Counted from the first letter of the stretch, positions 23,101 through 36,000 are shown. The stretch: DNA of 64,000 nucleotides from Phytoseiulus persimilis (GCA_037576195.1 CM075104.1:10174775-10238774), one strand, 5' to 3'. The notes: generated by a model not told the origin, from the letters alone. Numbers and translations are program-made.

Positions 23101-26100
23101 CGGGCTCCTTATTGGGAGACGGGTTGAACTGGTCTTTCGACTTCGAAGACTTGTCTTTGAGAGCTGATCACAACCTATCTCACTCGATTGTGGTTTATTG
23201 ATTCGTTGTCAATGCACACAGCAATGAGAAGATCGGGCCGGAGACGAGCCCATCGATCAACAGGGACATATTCCGGCCGCAATCGGCATGAAGACGATAG
23301 CCATTCCGCCAAACTCCTCATCACTCAACAACAATCGAGCAGCGGTGAAAAAGAAGATCGTCGAAAACCGATGCCAGATGATTTGCCGTGTAGTTAGTTG
23401 TCCACTCCTGGTCGGCGGCTCTTTCGATCTTCCGATATCTTGTTTGATTTGAAACTAGGGCAGAGCAGATTGGGGCTGTTCATTGGTTTGCGATCCACCG
23501 TTGGTGAGCCGTTGAAGTCGGGCCGTTCGGTTGTCGAAGTCGTGTGAGCCTGCTCGTTCGGTTCCATTCACTGTCCACCCCTCCGGTTCCCCCGGTGCGC
23601 TGAGCTCGAGACGTTTCGAGCGGCGCACGCGTACGAGCACCAGTCGGAATCGGCGATAGCCTGCCGCAACGACAGCCCCGGCGAACTGAAAGAGTGAATG
23701 GCCCTCTCGGAATGCCGCGCAAGCCGGGTCGGTCAGCGTGCTTCATCGTGTTCCAGCCTGGCGTGTCGTATCGAATTCGGAAGTTTGACACGATAGTAAA
23801 CAGTAGATCTGTTTTTGTTATGCTCGTTATAGCCAAAGCAGGAGATTCAGCATCACTCGTCGGGAGACAACAACCGACTTTTCCGAATCGTTTGCGAAGG
23901 GACCGTTCGATCTATCGGCGTAGAGTCTAAACCCGGACCAGCGAGAGAAATCCGAAGCCTGTCATTCAGCCGCATCGTCGTTCACGCCGAGAGTAATGTC
24001 TTCGAGCCTCGGGTGTAAACTTCCTTTATGAATCTCTCTCTGACTCATGGTCAGTCGGATACGCGCACGTCCGACAGCAAGATAACATGAGCGCGCGGCA
24101 CCGCACTCTAGCTCCAGTCTTATGGAACGGCGCGAGTCCCAGCTTCTCCCGGATTCCCCCTATTCACCGATCGGGTACAGACCAGGCATCGTTTTGAGCA
24201 ATAAGCGGACGTCCATCGATGTTGAATTCATTTCGATTCTTGCGCCTGCTCTACTTGTGGGAGCTAGATCGAACGGAACTCTTCCGGCTCGAATCCTCCT
24301 CGACGTCTATCAACAGAAAGACATGCCGTGGGTGTACACGTCATTCTTCAATGAACGATTAGTCACTGCGCAAACTGGAGCCTATTTGTCTCGGCAGGTC
24401 AAGTGAGCCGAGTCTCAGAAGATATTCGTTGTCGCCGTTACCGCTCGTGGCTGGGGCGCTTCAAAGAAACACTTCCTAAACACTCGAGAAGACGCTAGAT
24501 TTGAAAAAGAAGGTGAAGAGAAGGATGTTGTGGTCTCATAGCGAAGAGAGAGAAATCAGAAACATTGTAAGACGCTGCCGTGGTCAAAGCCTTCTATTTA
24601 CGCACCCAGCCGCCGCAAGTTTCTCGAGGAGAGTAACCAGAGATATTGATGACGTCCATTATGAGTATCCTATTCTCGCTCTCATCCTTTCGATGTCTAA
24701 CCATGACGTGCGAGACCCATTGTTTGCCGAGTCTTGGGAGCCTCTTTAGTCATTCCTTCCGTTTCAAATATAATCGACCACGTTTTGCCGCCCTGGACCC
24801 GATGCTCTGAACTTGCGTGGCAGTCTCGAAAGATTTGGTATCACCGAAGGACTCTATGCTGGCTTCTTCATTCATCAGGGTCGAGGGCGTCGGGCTCGAA
24901 GGTTTCCTTCACCCGCCCAATCGGCTTGTTGACAGAGGGTTCAACACGTTATCAACAACGACCAGCGTCCGAAGCTTGCGACGACTGCCCGCTCCCTCCT
25001 TGCAGGATCTTGAACACCGACCATGACAAACTCGTCGAAGCATCCTTTACAGCCTCTAAACTGAGCCTATCATTCGTCGGGGCCGTCGAACGCGAATCGT
25101 CGCGGAAACGACGATCAAAACGAGAGTGCCAAGCCCGAGTTTTTTACTACTCACACTCATTCGCTGTTCAATCCCACATACGCGAGTTCAGATTCGAATC
25201 CGGAATATGAAACAATTTGCGAATCGAGTGAGAGGGCGGCGCCTATCCACACATTCTGAAGCTTCTGTAGTTATTCTCCGCGATTGCGCTCGAAACCTGT
25301 CCAAGACATTCGAAGACTGATGCGGAGAATCGATGGTGATCACAACTGTGCGCGATCACTGCTGGACTTCCAGCAGCTCGACGCAGTGCGCTTGGTCACC
25401 ATGATGACACTGATGATGGAGATGAAGATGACACTCGTCAAACACTCCAGAAGCCGATTGAAGTGCTCAGCAACAACGGCTCTAATTCGAATCGTGCGAT
25501 CATTTCAAGCTTCAAGACGATACGTTGTTTCCACGTTCTCTTTTCGCCGACATTCTCGTAGCAAAAACGGGTCTTAAACTCTGTGAAGCTTGATTGTTCG
25601 AAATAAAATTCCAAATACTACCGCGAACAATTCAGAATCAGCCGATGATTGATGGATGGTTCGGCTGATAGATTGAGCCTCTCGAATAGAGATCCCGGAG
25701 TGAACGCCTGCCATTACGCAGACATAGATACGAAAAAGTGGCCGTGACGGATGCTGTTTACAATCAAGTTCCACTAGACTTCGGCGTCCCCGAAGGTCGG
25801 CGGCGTGGAGTCAATGTTCGTATCAGAACCGGAGGAAATACGGTCGACGAAACTTCGAAGGTTCAGCCGGGTGACCGGCAGAATCATTGAACTAGTTTAC
25901 AATGGTCACCGGAAAATACGCACTTGAGAGGACTGTTGTCGAGTGCGGCTGTGGCGGTGTTTATGCGCGACTCAAATGAGTCGGCTACCGCGAGCAATTC
26001 ACTGTCAATGGAGAAGAGATTGACGCATATTGACCCACTGAACTATTAGTTGGCCGTAAGCCGAGCACCAACGAGCGGATGTGAAAGCATTTCCGGAACA

Positions 26101-26150
26101 CTTCCCGAGAATGTCTCGGGGAGAAACCTTATTCCGTATCGTGAGCATCC
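17150..26150. other. Long stretch without a gene I can support
   Basis: Many 60-130 codon frames are open here on both strands, often two or three frames at once, as expected at this base composition. None shows a recognised domain or a convincing splice structure. The one longer frame (20481-21080, minus) is listed separately. A minus-strand frame at 21250-21648 contains a segment (HVLVVSAYSEREQKFVRSML) faintly like the first box of a TIR domain, but the rest does not support it. Confidence 0.5.
20481..21080 (-). CDS. Hypothetical 199-residue frame
   Basis: The longest uninterrupted frame between 17 and 26 kb, starting with ATG. The product has ordinary composition at its N-terminal half and more cysteine and phenylalanine later, with no recognised motif. 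Overlapping frames on both strands are also open for over 120 codons, which lowers confidence that this one is coding. Confidence 0.2.
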   Translation of the reverse strand: MVLPLGQELPAKPADTLWNDLSRTSDGDKVTLERICPIFGSIQKLVLENPIPDGNSSRRCCSSITSGFSASIILQSRHCSGNSRNCVTLSVGDHFWRFPYSFPFYTDCLAGSWKRTEREISVETRLQMRETPVRLPNSGHNFIPQEVERTSLSRCFSWATRIVKHDSRQVSGIQQTATGVNFFMFVYFRCWAPSDSFGS

Positions 26151-26483
26151 ATCATTATTAAAGGCTTTCTAATAGTTTCACGTGCAGCCGGGCTGTTGTT
26201 GTCGGTAACTGAGACGACGACTCTTCTAGAGCTCCTACGCCTGCATCACAATGTAATTTGGGTGTCGGCTGCCTCAAAATTTCATGGCGCAAACTTTCTA
26301 GAACCCGCCTCTTGGAATTGACTTCCTCCCGGAGCCGATTTACGGCGCTCAGTGCCGCAGCCAACAACAACGTCTCATCCTTTCGACAGTTGGCGTGTCT
26401 TTTTCGCCCTCTTTTAATTGAAGCCCCAACAACTATCTACAAGACTTTTGTTGGGGAGCGATACCAGCCGATCGAGATCTATT

Positions 26484-26843
26484 TCATTCTGAATCTGTTG
26501 TATCTGCTGATTTACTTATCGCTCTCCGTAAATCCCAGCACAAACCTTTGCACTTGCTCGAGATGGGATCGCAGGTGAGGCCGAATGATTTCTCACATTC
26601 CAAGTCGGATCCACAGATCTGTTCTGACAAACGGGTGCACGTGAGACCGGCGCATCTTTCGCAGCGACTGGAGCTCCTGAAGAACGCTCTCGCGGGGCAC
26701 AGGCTTAAATCCGCGGTGTGAGCCGGGCCACAAGCGCAGAGTATGTCCTGCAAGCCGTGAGACTCGGCGCTGGCCGAGTGGATGACCACGAATAATGCGA
26801 CGATCAGCGCGGCCCATATCCTCGTTCTGGCTATCTCCACCAT
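26484..26843 (-). CDS. Small secreted cysteine-rich protein
   Basis: A 119-residue frame starts with ATG and a clear signal peptide: a hydrophobic core (WAALIVALFVVIHSASA) ends in a small-residue cleavage site near residue 26. The mature part has many cysteines in pairs and clusters (ILCACGP, CERCAGLTC, LECEKSFGLTC). This spacing recalls IGFBP N-terminal or neuroparsin-type folds, but the match is by eye and weak. Good donor-like sites lie inside the last third (GTGCAA at about 26553 and GTTTGT at about 26547). The protein may therefore be spliced to a further exon, and the last 20 residues of this frame may be intron. A downstream minus-strand frame at 26158-26375 (NRLREEVNSKRRVLESLRHE, helix-like) is a candidate next exon; from the GTGCAA donor it could join in phase through an acceptor near 26400. 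Confidence 0.55.
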   Translation of the reverse strand: MVEIARTRIWAALIVALFVVIHSASAESHGLQDILCACGPAHTADLSLCPARAFFRSSSRCERCAGLTCTRLSEQICGSDLECEKSFGLTCDPISSKCKGLCWDLRRAISKSADTTDSE

Positions 26844-26849
26844 TTTCGT

Positions 26850-29640
26850 TCGATTCTCCAGCTGCCGGTCACCGCTGCAGAAGGCGAAGGGTTTGTTTCG
26901 CCTTGAGCCGATCCACTCTATCTGCTGAAGGCGCGGTCAGCAGCCTGGTGACCACGACATTCTCGAGGCCTTGGCACTACACTTCGCGCACGCGGTGAAT
27001 CTTCGTTGGTCCACAGAATACAGTCACTGACGAATCTCCTTCGATACTCCTATCTTTCGCTGGGTTCCGATGAACGCGCAGGAGTCGGTCTTCCGTTCAA
27101 CGGTCACATCATGTCCCACGGTATCGAAGCACCAAAAACGCACGTCACTGTTCCCGTCGGACTGAGCTAGTGCCGGGCCTCAGAGTGATATGGCCTCTAA
27201 TCTTGTCGCAGAGCACCCCAGAACCGGAAGTTATTGTGTCTTCCGTCAAAAGTGAATCGACGGCATGCTGAGGTGAGCTGGGAAAGGATTCCGTGAGAAA
27301 GGCGAGTGGGAGAGAGTCGTTGCTCGCGGTGGTTCGTCATCAAGTTCCTGCCTGGCGCCACCCAGGTACGCTGAACACTTTTCCGTGGGCTAATGACACT
27401 CAGTTCGTCGCGGGACTGGCCCGGTTGCTCACAAAACGGAAGAAACTGTGTTTCCGCTTTCTGTGGTCGAAATCATGTCTCAGCAGTCTACATTTCACTG
27501 CGTCAGCACGGCTCTAACGATCAGGGCTGACATGATGCATTTATGGGAAGTTAGCTTCAAATTGTTCCTGCTCTTCTCGGTGTGGACTCCCGGATTTGAA
27601 CCACACGCGTGCTCAACCGTGGAGAGTTGTTCAACCAGGTTGCAACCACATCACGTCTGAATAAGCTGCACTACTAGCTCGACGTAATTGGCGGCTCTTC
27701 CTGCTCTACGCGACAGAGACGGAATGTCAGCTTGTGCGGTGTGGTATTCTGTTGATTCGACGCATTTTGCCACTAATATTGCTTCAATTACCTCTGCAAC
27801 AATGCTGTGAACTGTGAGTTCTGGAGCTGTGTTCCTCAGACCGGAGTTCGAGACCCGACTTCTGGTGTCGGGAGATTCGGAACGCTTCGACTCAACTTCA
27901 AAAACTCGGATTTCAAGAGAAACAATTATATTTTGTTCCTCCTTTTTACCACCTGTGCATGTTTGGACCGAAATCAAAAGTAGCCTCTTTTTGTCTACAA
28001 TTCCTCACGCGATTCCGAGGATAGATGAGGAAGGCAAGGAGCCAGTTCGCCATCACAAGTGTAGGATTTCGAAATCCGAGAAGTTCTTCTCAATGTGGAG
28101 TTCGCCCAATGTTCACCAAACGCGGTGATGAAATCTTGAGCGCAGCTCAGACCCGACTCGGACTGTTGTCCTCAGAATAGGCTTTCTCCCTCCTTTCGAT
28201 GTGGGAGATTAGGTACTCATTCCATACTCAGAAGAAGTAGCTCAGGCCCTGATTCTATCGTCAGCCGTATCGGAGGAGGAGGCGCAACGGCTCATTCTTG
28301 AAGTCTGGAAGAGAGATGCTCCACCGTCGTGCGAAAGGTTGCTGTGCCGATGACGAGAGCTGCAAAGACGGATCGCAGTGATCGATCCCGTTTGATATCC
28401 CCATCAACCATTTGGAGAGACTCCGTTCCCACTCCTCTCCGCGTGGAGTGTTTCCCGAGGGGAACGCACGGCCTCATCGGTGTTCGTAACGAACCACAAT
28501 TTGAGACATCGGATCGCGAGCTATTTCAATCTGACTTTTGAATCGAAGAGCCTCGGATGAAAGGGACGAATTTGTTGTCATAATGGCATTGTCACGAAGC
28601 CACGTTCGATGAACGAGATGCTTACGTCGCAAGCCACTATCAAAAAGCGAGATCAATTCTGGAAACAGGTTCCGAATCCGTCCGTGGAGGTAGATGAAAC
28701 CTCCCGAGACTCAACATCGGGCCAAAAACTTTCAGACCTAGACACTTCGGCCCCGAATGGGTTCGGTCATTCGTGTGTACCGCTGTGCGTTGTTCTCTTG
28801 TGTACATGATTGTTTTCCCGGGGTTCCATTGTTCCACAGGGGCGCGAACGGCAGAGATCGGCCAGGCTTCAGGCAGCAAAGTTGCAATCAACCCCATTTC
28901 GCCAGCGGTAATCACAGCGGTTTCATGATTTCATAGCGTAGCCAACCGAGGAGCTCGTCAGAGAGCTCCTGTTTCGAGTTGGTAGCAACCGCTTTCTCAG
29001 AAGGTCTCATTGGAACGACGAAGACAGTTGAGCAGAACAAGTCCGCCATCAGCAGAATGGCGCATTCTAGGTCATTCATGTTCCTCCCAGGGCGCCGAGC
29101 ATCCTCTGCGGAAGAGGGTGATCCGCTTGGAGAGGTCGTGTAACGCGTTCATCCATCGAGAAGCGCGTTTTCTATTCCACCGCACGAAAACATCTGGCCG
29201 TGTTCGATCGTGTTCCCACCGGTTTTTCTCACAGACCGCGCGTCAGTGTCAAAACGAGAGTACATACCATCGGATAGATTTCGTTCTCGGAGCGACGTCT
29301 CTGTGACTCTGAGTCGTTGGTGTTAGCCATATTGCGCACTTTTAGTGTGACTAACGAACAACAAGTCGAATGAGCGAACGAATTCAGGCTGACGAATTTG
29401 ACACAGAAGCTTAGAACGATTTGCTCTGAATGTCTAGAGCACTTAACATCTCCAAAGACTTCCAAGCTCAGTTTGTACTTGTGTAGTGAAGAGACACCAG
29501 AAATGATTGGGGAAGCTTCGAGTCAGTGCCTTGCTCGACAGAGAGAATGAACTGTGGATTTTCGCGCTCTCCCGTGTGCCGCCGCTGAAGTCTGTATGCT
29601 TTTCACATGAAAACGCTTACCAACGTTGTGACGAATATCG
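26850..29640. other. Intergenic stretch upstream of the helicase gene
   Basis: Nothing supportable as a gene. Short frames are open on both strands. A tRNA B-box-like string occurs near 27590 on the minus strand but has no matching acceptor stem. Confidence 0.5.
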
Positions 29641-29650
29641 AATCGTGGAC

Positions 29651-32600
29651 ATGAAGCCCGAGCAGTACAGTCATCCCCTGGGGGGACTGAAAGTGCTCTT
29701 CCCGTACGAAAATCCCTACGCACAACAGAAAGTAAGAGACATAGACCCGAAAAAGTGGTATGTGTACTGAACAGATCGAGATTTCTGATCCAAACCTTCC
29801 CTTACAGGTTATGATGTCTCGACTCATTACCGCTCTGAAACAGAAGAAGAACTGCCTCCTCGAGAGCCCAACCGGCACGGGGAAGTCGCTTTCCTTGTTA
29901 TGCGCGGCACTCAGTTTCTGCGAGGACGAGAAACGCAAATATTTGGAAGGTCAGGGCCCGTTCAATGGCAACGAGTTTCACGTGCATTACTAGTGCAGCC
30001 AAAGGTTTGACGAGGAATCTCTCAAGCCTTCCGTTCTCCTTCAAGGTTTGAAGAACTTTCCAGACGGATTGCCTCCGAGGATGGACGAATCGAGCTGCAG
30101 CATGATGGATGCGAAGTTCCCGATAGTGGTGAGCAGAGAGCCAGTTTTCCAAAGCAATGGGAAGTTCGCGTGGATATGTTATTCACTGCTCCCAAGCTAA
30201 CAAACTCTGCGACTTCTGTCAGACGAAAACAGTCATGGACATGTACGACGAAGAATGTGTGAAACCACACCACGAGTCTGCGCACAAATCTCTACTGAAC
30301 GAGAAGACACCTCAAGTACCTGGAAACCTTCGAATGTTGAAACCGCCTAAAATTTTCTACGGTGAGCCAGTTTTAGCCCATAATTGAGAGAGGTGCATCT
30401 GCCCGAGCCTCCGTTCGCTCCGAGAGAAACATTCTACGCAGCTCAGTATTAGATTGCAGGAGTCAATGCTGGCACCAGTGTGCGTAGTTGTCTTCCGTGG
30501 GATCGAGAAATGGAGTCAGAAGACTGAAATGGAGCTTCTTTGTCAGGAACACGAACTCATCGCCAAGTCTCCCAAGTCGTCAATGAGTTCCGACGAACGG
30601 GATACCAGAATATGAAGATGACGATTCTGGGTTCTCGCGAGAGAATGTGTGTCAACAGGAAAGCAATAGATTCCGTGCACGGGGTCAGCGAAGAATGTCG
30701 CAACTTCCGGAGAGAGAGTCGCAACGGCGCCGGATGCCGCTTCTTGCACAGGTTAGTCTCTGGGAGATCTGGGCGGCTTATCTCGTGGGCTCTAGTCGCC
30801 GGTAAACTAACTGCAGACGCCTGACTATCGTTCGGTATCGATTTCCAGATTACAGAAAATCAATCGTTATTCTTATCCGACTGCACTCGAAGGAGCTAAA
30901 ACCGAACCTTGGGACATCGAAGATATCGTCTCTATCGGCAAACGACACACGCTGTGTCCTTACTATTGGAGCGTTCAACTGGCCGAGGATGCGGACATCG
31001 TCTTCTGTCCTTACAACTACATCCTCGATCCGCGGATTCGAGCGGCGGTCGACATCCAGCTTGAAAATAACATCGTCATTCTCGATGAAGCTCACAACAT
31101 CGAGGATATCTGCAGGTGATTGTGCTTATCATCACCGGAATGACTGAATGGGTGCTGCAGGCACGTTGCTCTCATGGACGCCTTCTCGCAAACCGGAGCA
31201 TCGCTACGAATGACATTGACTGGAAAATTGCAGAGACGCCATGGGCATGGAAATGAACCTCTCAGACATCCTGCACATCGAGGAACTCATCGAAAACTCC
31301 CTCAGGAATAATCGAGAGAGCGCTGCCCTAATGCAAATATCGCCATCAATCGGAGCTCTTCGCCATCTTCTATTGACCGAAGGAGCGGAGGTTCCTCTGC
31401 AGACACCGAAGCAACTCACAACAGCTCAGCTTTGCGCGTGAGTATAGGCCCAACAACGACTTCGACGATCCAGTGATCGTTCAAGGGACATGAAATCCAC
31501 AAAAGCTCCGATAGCATCAATACCCAGCTGGGTTATTGAAGTTGAGCTCTCCCGCATGGTGAACACATGCGAAGGTAAAACTGCGTCCTCTTCCTCCAGA
31601 CTCCTCGAAGCGGCTGGCTTAGGGCCTCAGTCGTGGCCTCGGAGCAAGGAAATTCTCGACAAGTTACTGAGCGAGAACGCCGAAGAGGAGGGTGGGGAAT
31701 CTACCGAAGAACGGAATCTGGATACCAGGAGCAGAATATTTTTCGACACCGTGGCCAACACCATGGGTCATCTCTACAAAATGGACCTGAAGTATCTCGA
31801 GTGTTTTCGAGGCGCCCTTTCGAAAAAAATCCCCACGGATTTCCAAAAAGAACTCAAAGGGTCGTCTGAGGTCAGTTCCCAGCATCCGGCCCTGCCTCGT
31901 CGGGCAAAATTTTTCCAACGCGGAGTATGTGACACATGACATCGTTCCTCATGCTGGACACGACACCCCAAGGCCGCGATTCTATCACTGATTCGATGAA
32001 TCACAAGAGCTCAACCGATTTCAGCTAACGCTGCAAATTTACTGCCTCAACCCTGCCGTGGCTCTGGTCGACATCAGAGACAATCTCCATTCACTGGTCG
32101 TCGCCTCCGGCACCCTCAGTCCCATGAAATCATTCCAGTGCGAACTAGGCATTCCGTTTCCTTTCAATCTCTCATTGAATCATGTCGTGAAAGAGGAACA
32201 AATGCTAGCCTGCGTCGTAGCAAAGGGTCCAAAAGGGTCAGTATTCGATGTCATCCCCCGGGGAGACTCGCCTGGGATTCCATTAGCCGAACGATTAAGG
32301 AAATAGGACTCTCCTCTCTTTCTGTAGACGGCCAATAATCTGTGATTACAAGAACAACTCCGAGCTCACACTCCAGGACGAGCTCGGCGACTCCATGCTG
32401 AGGATCGTAAAGCGTGTCCCAAACGGTGTTCTCTGTTTTTTCCCCTCGTACGCGCTCATGAACAAACTCAAGGATCGATGGGAGCTGACGGGTAAGCAAC
32501 CATGCAGGTGTTAGGGCTTCATCGCACTCAATTCTGGGACTTCCACGCCGACGAATCGATTCCCAGGTGTGTGGAGTAGGCTGCAGCAGGAGAAAACACT

Positions 32601-34063
32601 CTTCGTCGAAGGAAAGATGAATCTACAGCAGCAAATGGAGGAGTACTACGCGAATGCTGTGACCTCCAAGGGTGCGCTCTTGTTTGCCGTGTGCCGAGGA
32701 CGAGTGAGTGAGGGCGAAGATTTCCCAGATAACTTCGCCCGGGCAGTCATAATAATTGGGATCCCATTTCCCAATGTGCGCGAAGTCACTGTGGGTGAGT
32801 TTCTCAAGGGCAATCGTGTCTGAGCGGCGATAATCGGGAGAGTAACAATGATCACATCGAGGAAGATATCTTTCAGGGGACAAAATGAAATACAACGACT
32901 CGAGGACCAAATCTGAGAGCGCTGTTATGAACGGGTCCGACTGGTATAAGACCCAGGCATTCCGCGCTCTGAATCAAGCTCTGGGACGGTGCATTCGTCA
33001 CTCGAACGATTGGGGAGCGATAATTTTACTCGAAAGTCGCGTTGCGACCTATCGTGGATATAAGGGTGAGAATCGGGCAGGAGATTGCCTTGGCTTCCCA
33101 GTATTATTCCTTCATCGTGCATAGTGTTACCGATCATCGAGTAGATTGCTTTCACGTTCGAACCTTTCTAGAAATGCTCTCAAGATGGGTTCGCGAGCGT
33201 CTTGTCGACGTGAACAACTTTGGCGAACTCGAGGATCGGCTGGAGAGCTTCATCGACGAGAGGAAACACGAGGACATCCACAACGGCTCAGCTGGTCTCA
33301 GCAATAGGGAGGAAGCCAAGCTCAGACCCAGGGGAGAGAAGAGAAAATCCACCTCTAGCCGAAAGCCTAATTGTGAGTTGACTGACTTATGGATTGGATC
33401 CGCCTGTCGGGCAGCCCATGTGGAGCATTCGATGAGTTTTGTTCTTCGATATTCCAGACTCAATTTTCAATCCGCCCCTGAAACGCAGAACGGAGACCTC
33501 CTCGATCATGGAAACCTCGACTGCCTCAACTTCATCGTGTTCTTTCGTGGCGAACGCGAGGAACAAGTTCGTGCCATCAGCGTCGACGTCCGTCTTGGAA
33601 AACGAGGAAGTGGTGCGAGTCCTGTTCACACTTTTAGCATTGGCTTGGCTAGCATTTCTATACTGCGCTTGCGGATTCTATTACGGATGATTTGGACTCC
33701 CGGAAATCACTGTGACCTTGCCTTGTTGCGGGTGTTCAGCTGTTTCAATTTCGTTCTCCCCATTCGTTCGGATAATATCCTGGCAAAACATCCAACACTC
33801 TCCCTAGTGTTCCGACCGGAGGCCCGCGACCTCTTGGAATAAAACGTTCAGTAATAATAACTCCACTTACACAGCGCTGTCTCTCAGTGTCGTTTTGAAG
33901 TTTTTTGTACTGAATGCACGTTTTTCAGGTGATCATGCTCGACCCGCCTTCAAACGCGAACCCCACGAGTACCGCCGGTCCTGGAAAAGGCGCAGGTGTC
34001 GAACTGACAGGCGAAATCGACAGGTTGGGCGATGATGACTCCTCTGACATTTTTTCGGATTGA
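29651..34063 (+). CDS. BRIP1: FANCJ/BRIP1-type DEAH helicase (Fe-S superfamily 2), 15 exons
   Basis: ATP-dependent 5'-3' DNA helicase of the XPD/FANCJ family; in animals FANCJ unwinds DNA during crosslink repair in the nucleus. Exons: 29651-29731, 29808-29949, 30046-30128, 30223-30361, 30547-30751, 30849-31115, 31234-31437, 31528-31924 (or ending at 31870), 32025-32236, 32328-32491, 32567-32794, 32877-33065, 33172-33372, 33458-33612 (or 33609), 33929-34063. Phase is kept at every junction; the product is about 933 residues. Visible motifs: Walker A ESPTGTGKS (Lys about 53), motif Ia YGTRTHRQ, four iron-sulphur cysteines (in MCVN, EECRNF, GCRFLH and LCPYY), DEAH box ILDEAHNIED (about 296-299), SGTLSPM, and motif VI QALGRCIRH (about 741-749). 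Order and spacing match vertebrate FANCJ. The C-terminal tail is short, and I see no clear BRCA1-binding Ser-X-X-Phe site. The start ATG gives the usual GGLKVLFPY N-terminus. Confidence 0.93.
33838..33843 (+). terminator. AATAAA poly(A) signal inside the last intron of the helicase gene
   Basis: It lies between exon 14 and the predicted last exon, about 150 bp after an in-frame stop (33688-33690) reached if exon 14 is not spliced. It could serve a shorter transcript. Confidence 0.35.
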
Positions 34064-34133
34064 TATCGGGCCAACGATTGTCTATATGTTTACTCGTTCT
34101 TCTAGTGGTTGAAAGGGAGTCATGTTGACATAT

Positions 34134-34940
34134 TTATTGTGAATATGTGTATTCAGAGGAGCTTATGACCATATTTAGAGGTTGCCCGTCACACCTGCGA
34201 GGATCTCGATTTCGGCCGTGCTGCTGATGGATTGCTCGATGTTCTCCGTCTTCGAACAAGGCGGAATCGTGTTGCTCCGATCTTCCAATGTATATATTGT
34301 TCGCTGACTCGACGACCGAGCTCATTCAGCTCGAAGGGGCCGGACGTCGCTGCCGATGACATGTTGTGGCAAATACAATCAGAACCCATTGTTCAGGGGC
34401 ACTTTGCCGTTTGCCAAGATGTCGTTCGTCTCACCAGATGGTTGATAAAGCTGGTTTGAGGAAGGAGAATACAGCGAATTTGAGTGAGGGGAGGTTATGA
34501 GGACACCATCTTTGCCGTCATTCGTACCGATCCTTCGTGCTGATTCAGAATTTCAGGCGCAGAATCCCAGGAAACGCGGCTCACCGTAACCGAAAACTAT
34601 TAGCTCCTTGTGCCCGCTTGTCACTCAAATCTACCAATGCACGTTGCTCGAGTCGAGAGCCACTGATATTGATCAGGAGGTGGAGAAGAGAGCGATATCG
34701 TGAACGGGTCTAATCACTTCTATCCTTGGAGATTATCTGCGAGAAGAACTACAAACTTGTCCACCAAAATTTGTTGATAAGCTGGGGAACGACGCACGCT
34801 CTCATGAGACCAATCGCTCTTTGGTACGCCAAAGCTCATAATCTTCTGTAAGATTGCAACACTCATCGAGTCGAGATGTTTATGGCTCTGGAGGATCAAC
34901 CAGTAGGGCGGAGGCCCAGAGCCGCCAGGCCACATCAATG
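34134..34940 (-). CDS. Candidate minus-strand gene converging on the helicase gene
   Basis: Three coding-looking segments lie on the minus strand. About 34720-34910: a helix-rich piece containing MSVAILQKIMSFGVPKSDW. About 34437-34550: a Ser/Asn-rich piece (GVLITSPHSNSLYSPSSNQL) ending at a CTG/GTGAGA donor. About 34134-34308: a last piece entered after an AG at 34309-34310 in matching phase (SEQHDSALFEDGEHRAIHQQ) with a stop at 34134. An AATAAA overlaps the stop region. The link between the first two pieces was not resolved and the family is unknown. If real, the gene is transcribed toward BRIP1 and ends about 70 bp from its stop codon. Confidence 0.35.
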
Positions 34941-34959
34941 CCTATTGTCACCGTCACTA

Positions 34960-36000
34960 AATAAGCCGAGATAGAGTTTTCGGCAACGAGATTACGCCGT
35001 ATGACTTAATCTGCTCTCGCGCAATCGTTTCGCGACGCTCGGGGTTTGGCCGTCTAAAACACCGTGTGTTTATTAATATGTTCATAGCTGATGAGGCGGA
35101 CCGCTTAATCAGCTCGCAGTACCTTGGTATGAAGTCCTCTCAGTCTCTACGAAGCTTTTTCCTGAGGGAGGGCTCCGCGTAACATATTGTGCTCACTCTT
35201 CCTCTAATCCTCTGCTTGGTTAGAGTGCTATTGAGGCTCTGCGAATCCTCGGCAGGTTTTGGACTTCCGCGACCAGTCATCGATTCGTGGAAGCGAGTGT
35301 TCTTTGAAGCTTGTTGGGACATCGAGAGGGCCGCTGATTGAGCCACGTTTGATCGCGGTGCGAAGAGAGCTGCGCGAAAATAATTTCAGGTCAAAGAGTG
35401 GATTTCTTAGCCGCCAACGCCAACTTCGATTCCCTCCAGAACTCTCCGGGCAGGCGGTCGTCGGAGCCCGCCAGGTGATTCCTAGCGAGGTTCGTCATTT
35501 GACGAAGACTGACCAGCCGGAATCCCCACCAAGGGCCACATGATGTTGCCAAAGAGCGAATGGTGCGACCCCAGGCAGCGCTCAGGGTCGACGCACAGAT
35601 TTCAGAAGCATCCGGGCAGAGGTCATTGCCGACTCTCATGAGTGTAAGAGCCATTATGGCAACCAAATTTCCGGCGATCGATGCATCATCTGAGGAAAGC
35701 TCAGCGGGAATGCGGAAGTATCCGAACAAGCTCTTCGCGCGCTCTCCAGAATCAGAGTCACGGAAACGTCATGCGAAGAGCGGTCATGATTGGGTCCCAA
35801 GAAGGATTTTTCGATCACCTGAAGCCTTCGTCGAATGACGTATCTCGCTGTTCAGCGCCCCAATCACCGAAAGCTGGCCTCGGTGAGCGTCCGCGAAAAG
35901 ACATTCGGAGGGAAACATGAATCGAGTCGTTCGGGTATAAGACTCAGATGTGAACTAGTTGCAGCGTTCTGTGGCCGAACGGCCGAGGCAATCCTTCGCG
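34960..36000. other. No supported gene
   Basis: One minus-strand frame (35391-35729) is open for 112 codons with a hydrophobic middle. It has no motif, start context or splice evidence that supports it. The 3' flank of the first orphan paralogue presumably lies at the upper end. Confidence 0.4.

Noticed and set aside
27585..27660. tRNA-like B box (GGTTCAAATCC) on the minus strand
   Set aside because: No complementary acceptor stem or anticodon arm could be drawn. At best it is a relic or chance match.
31438..31473. 36-nt intron in the helicase gene (acceptor at 31473)
   Set aside because: Too short compared with the other introns here; the acceptor at 31527 gives the same phase with a 90-nt intron.
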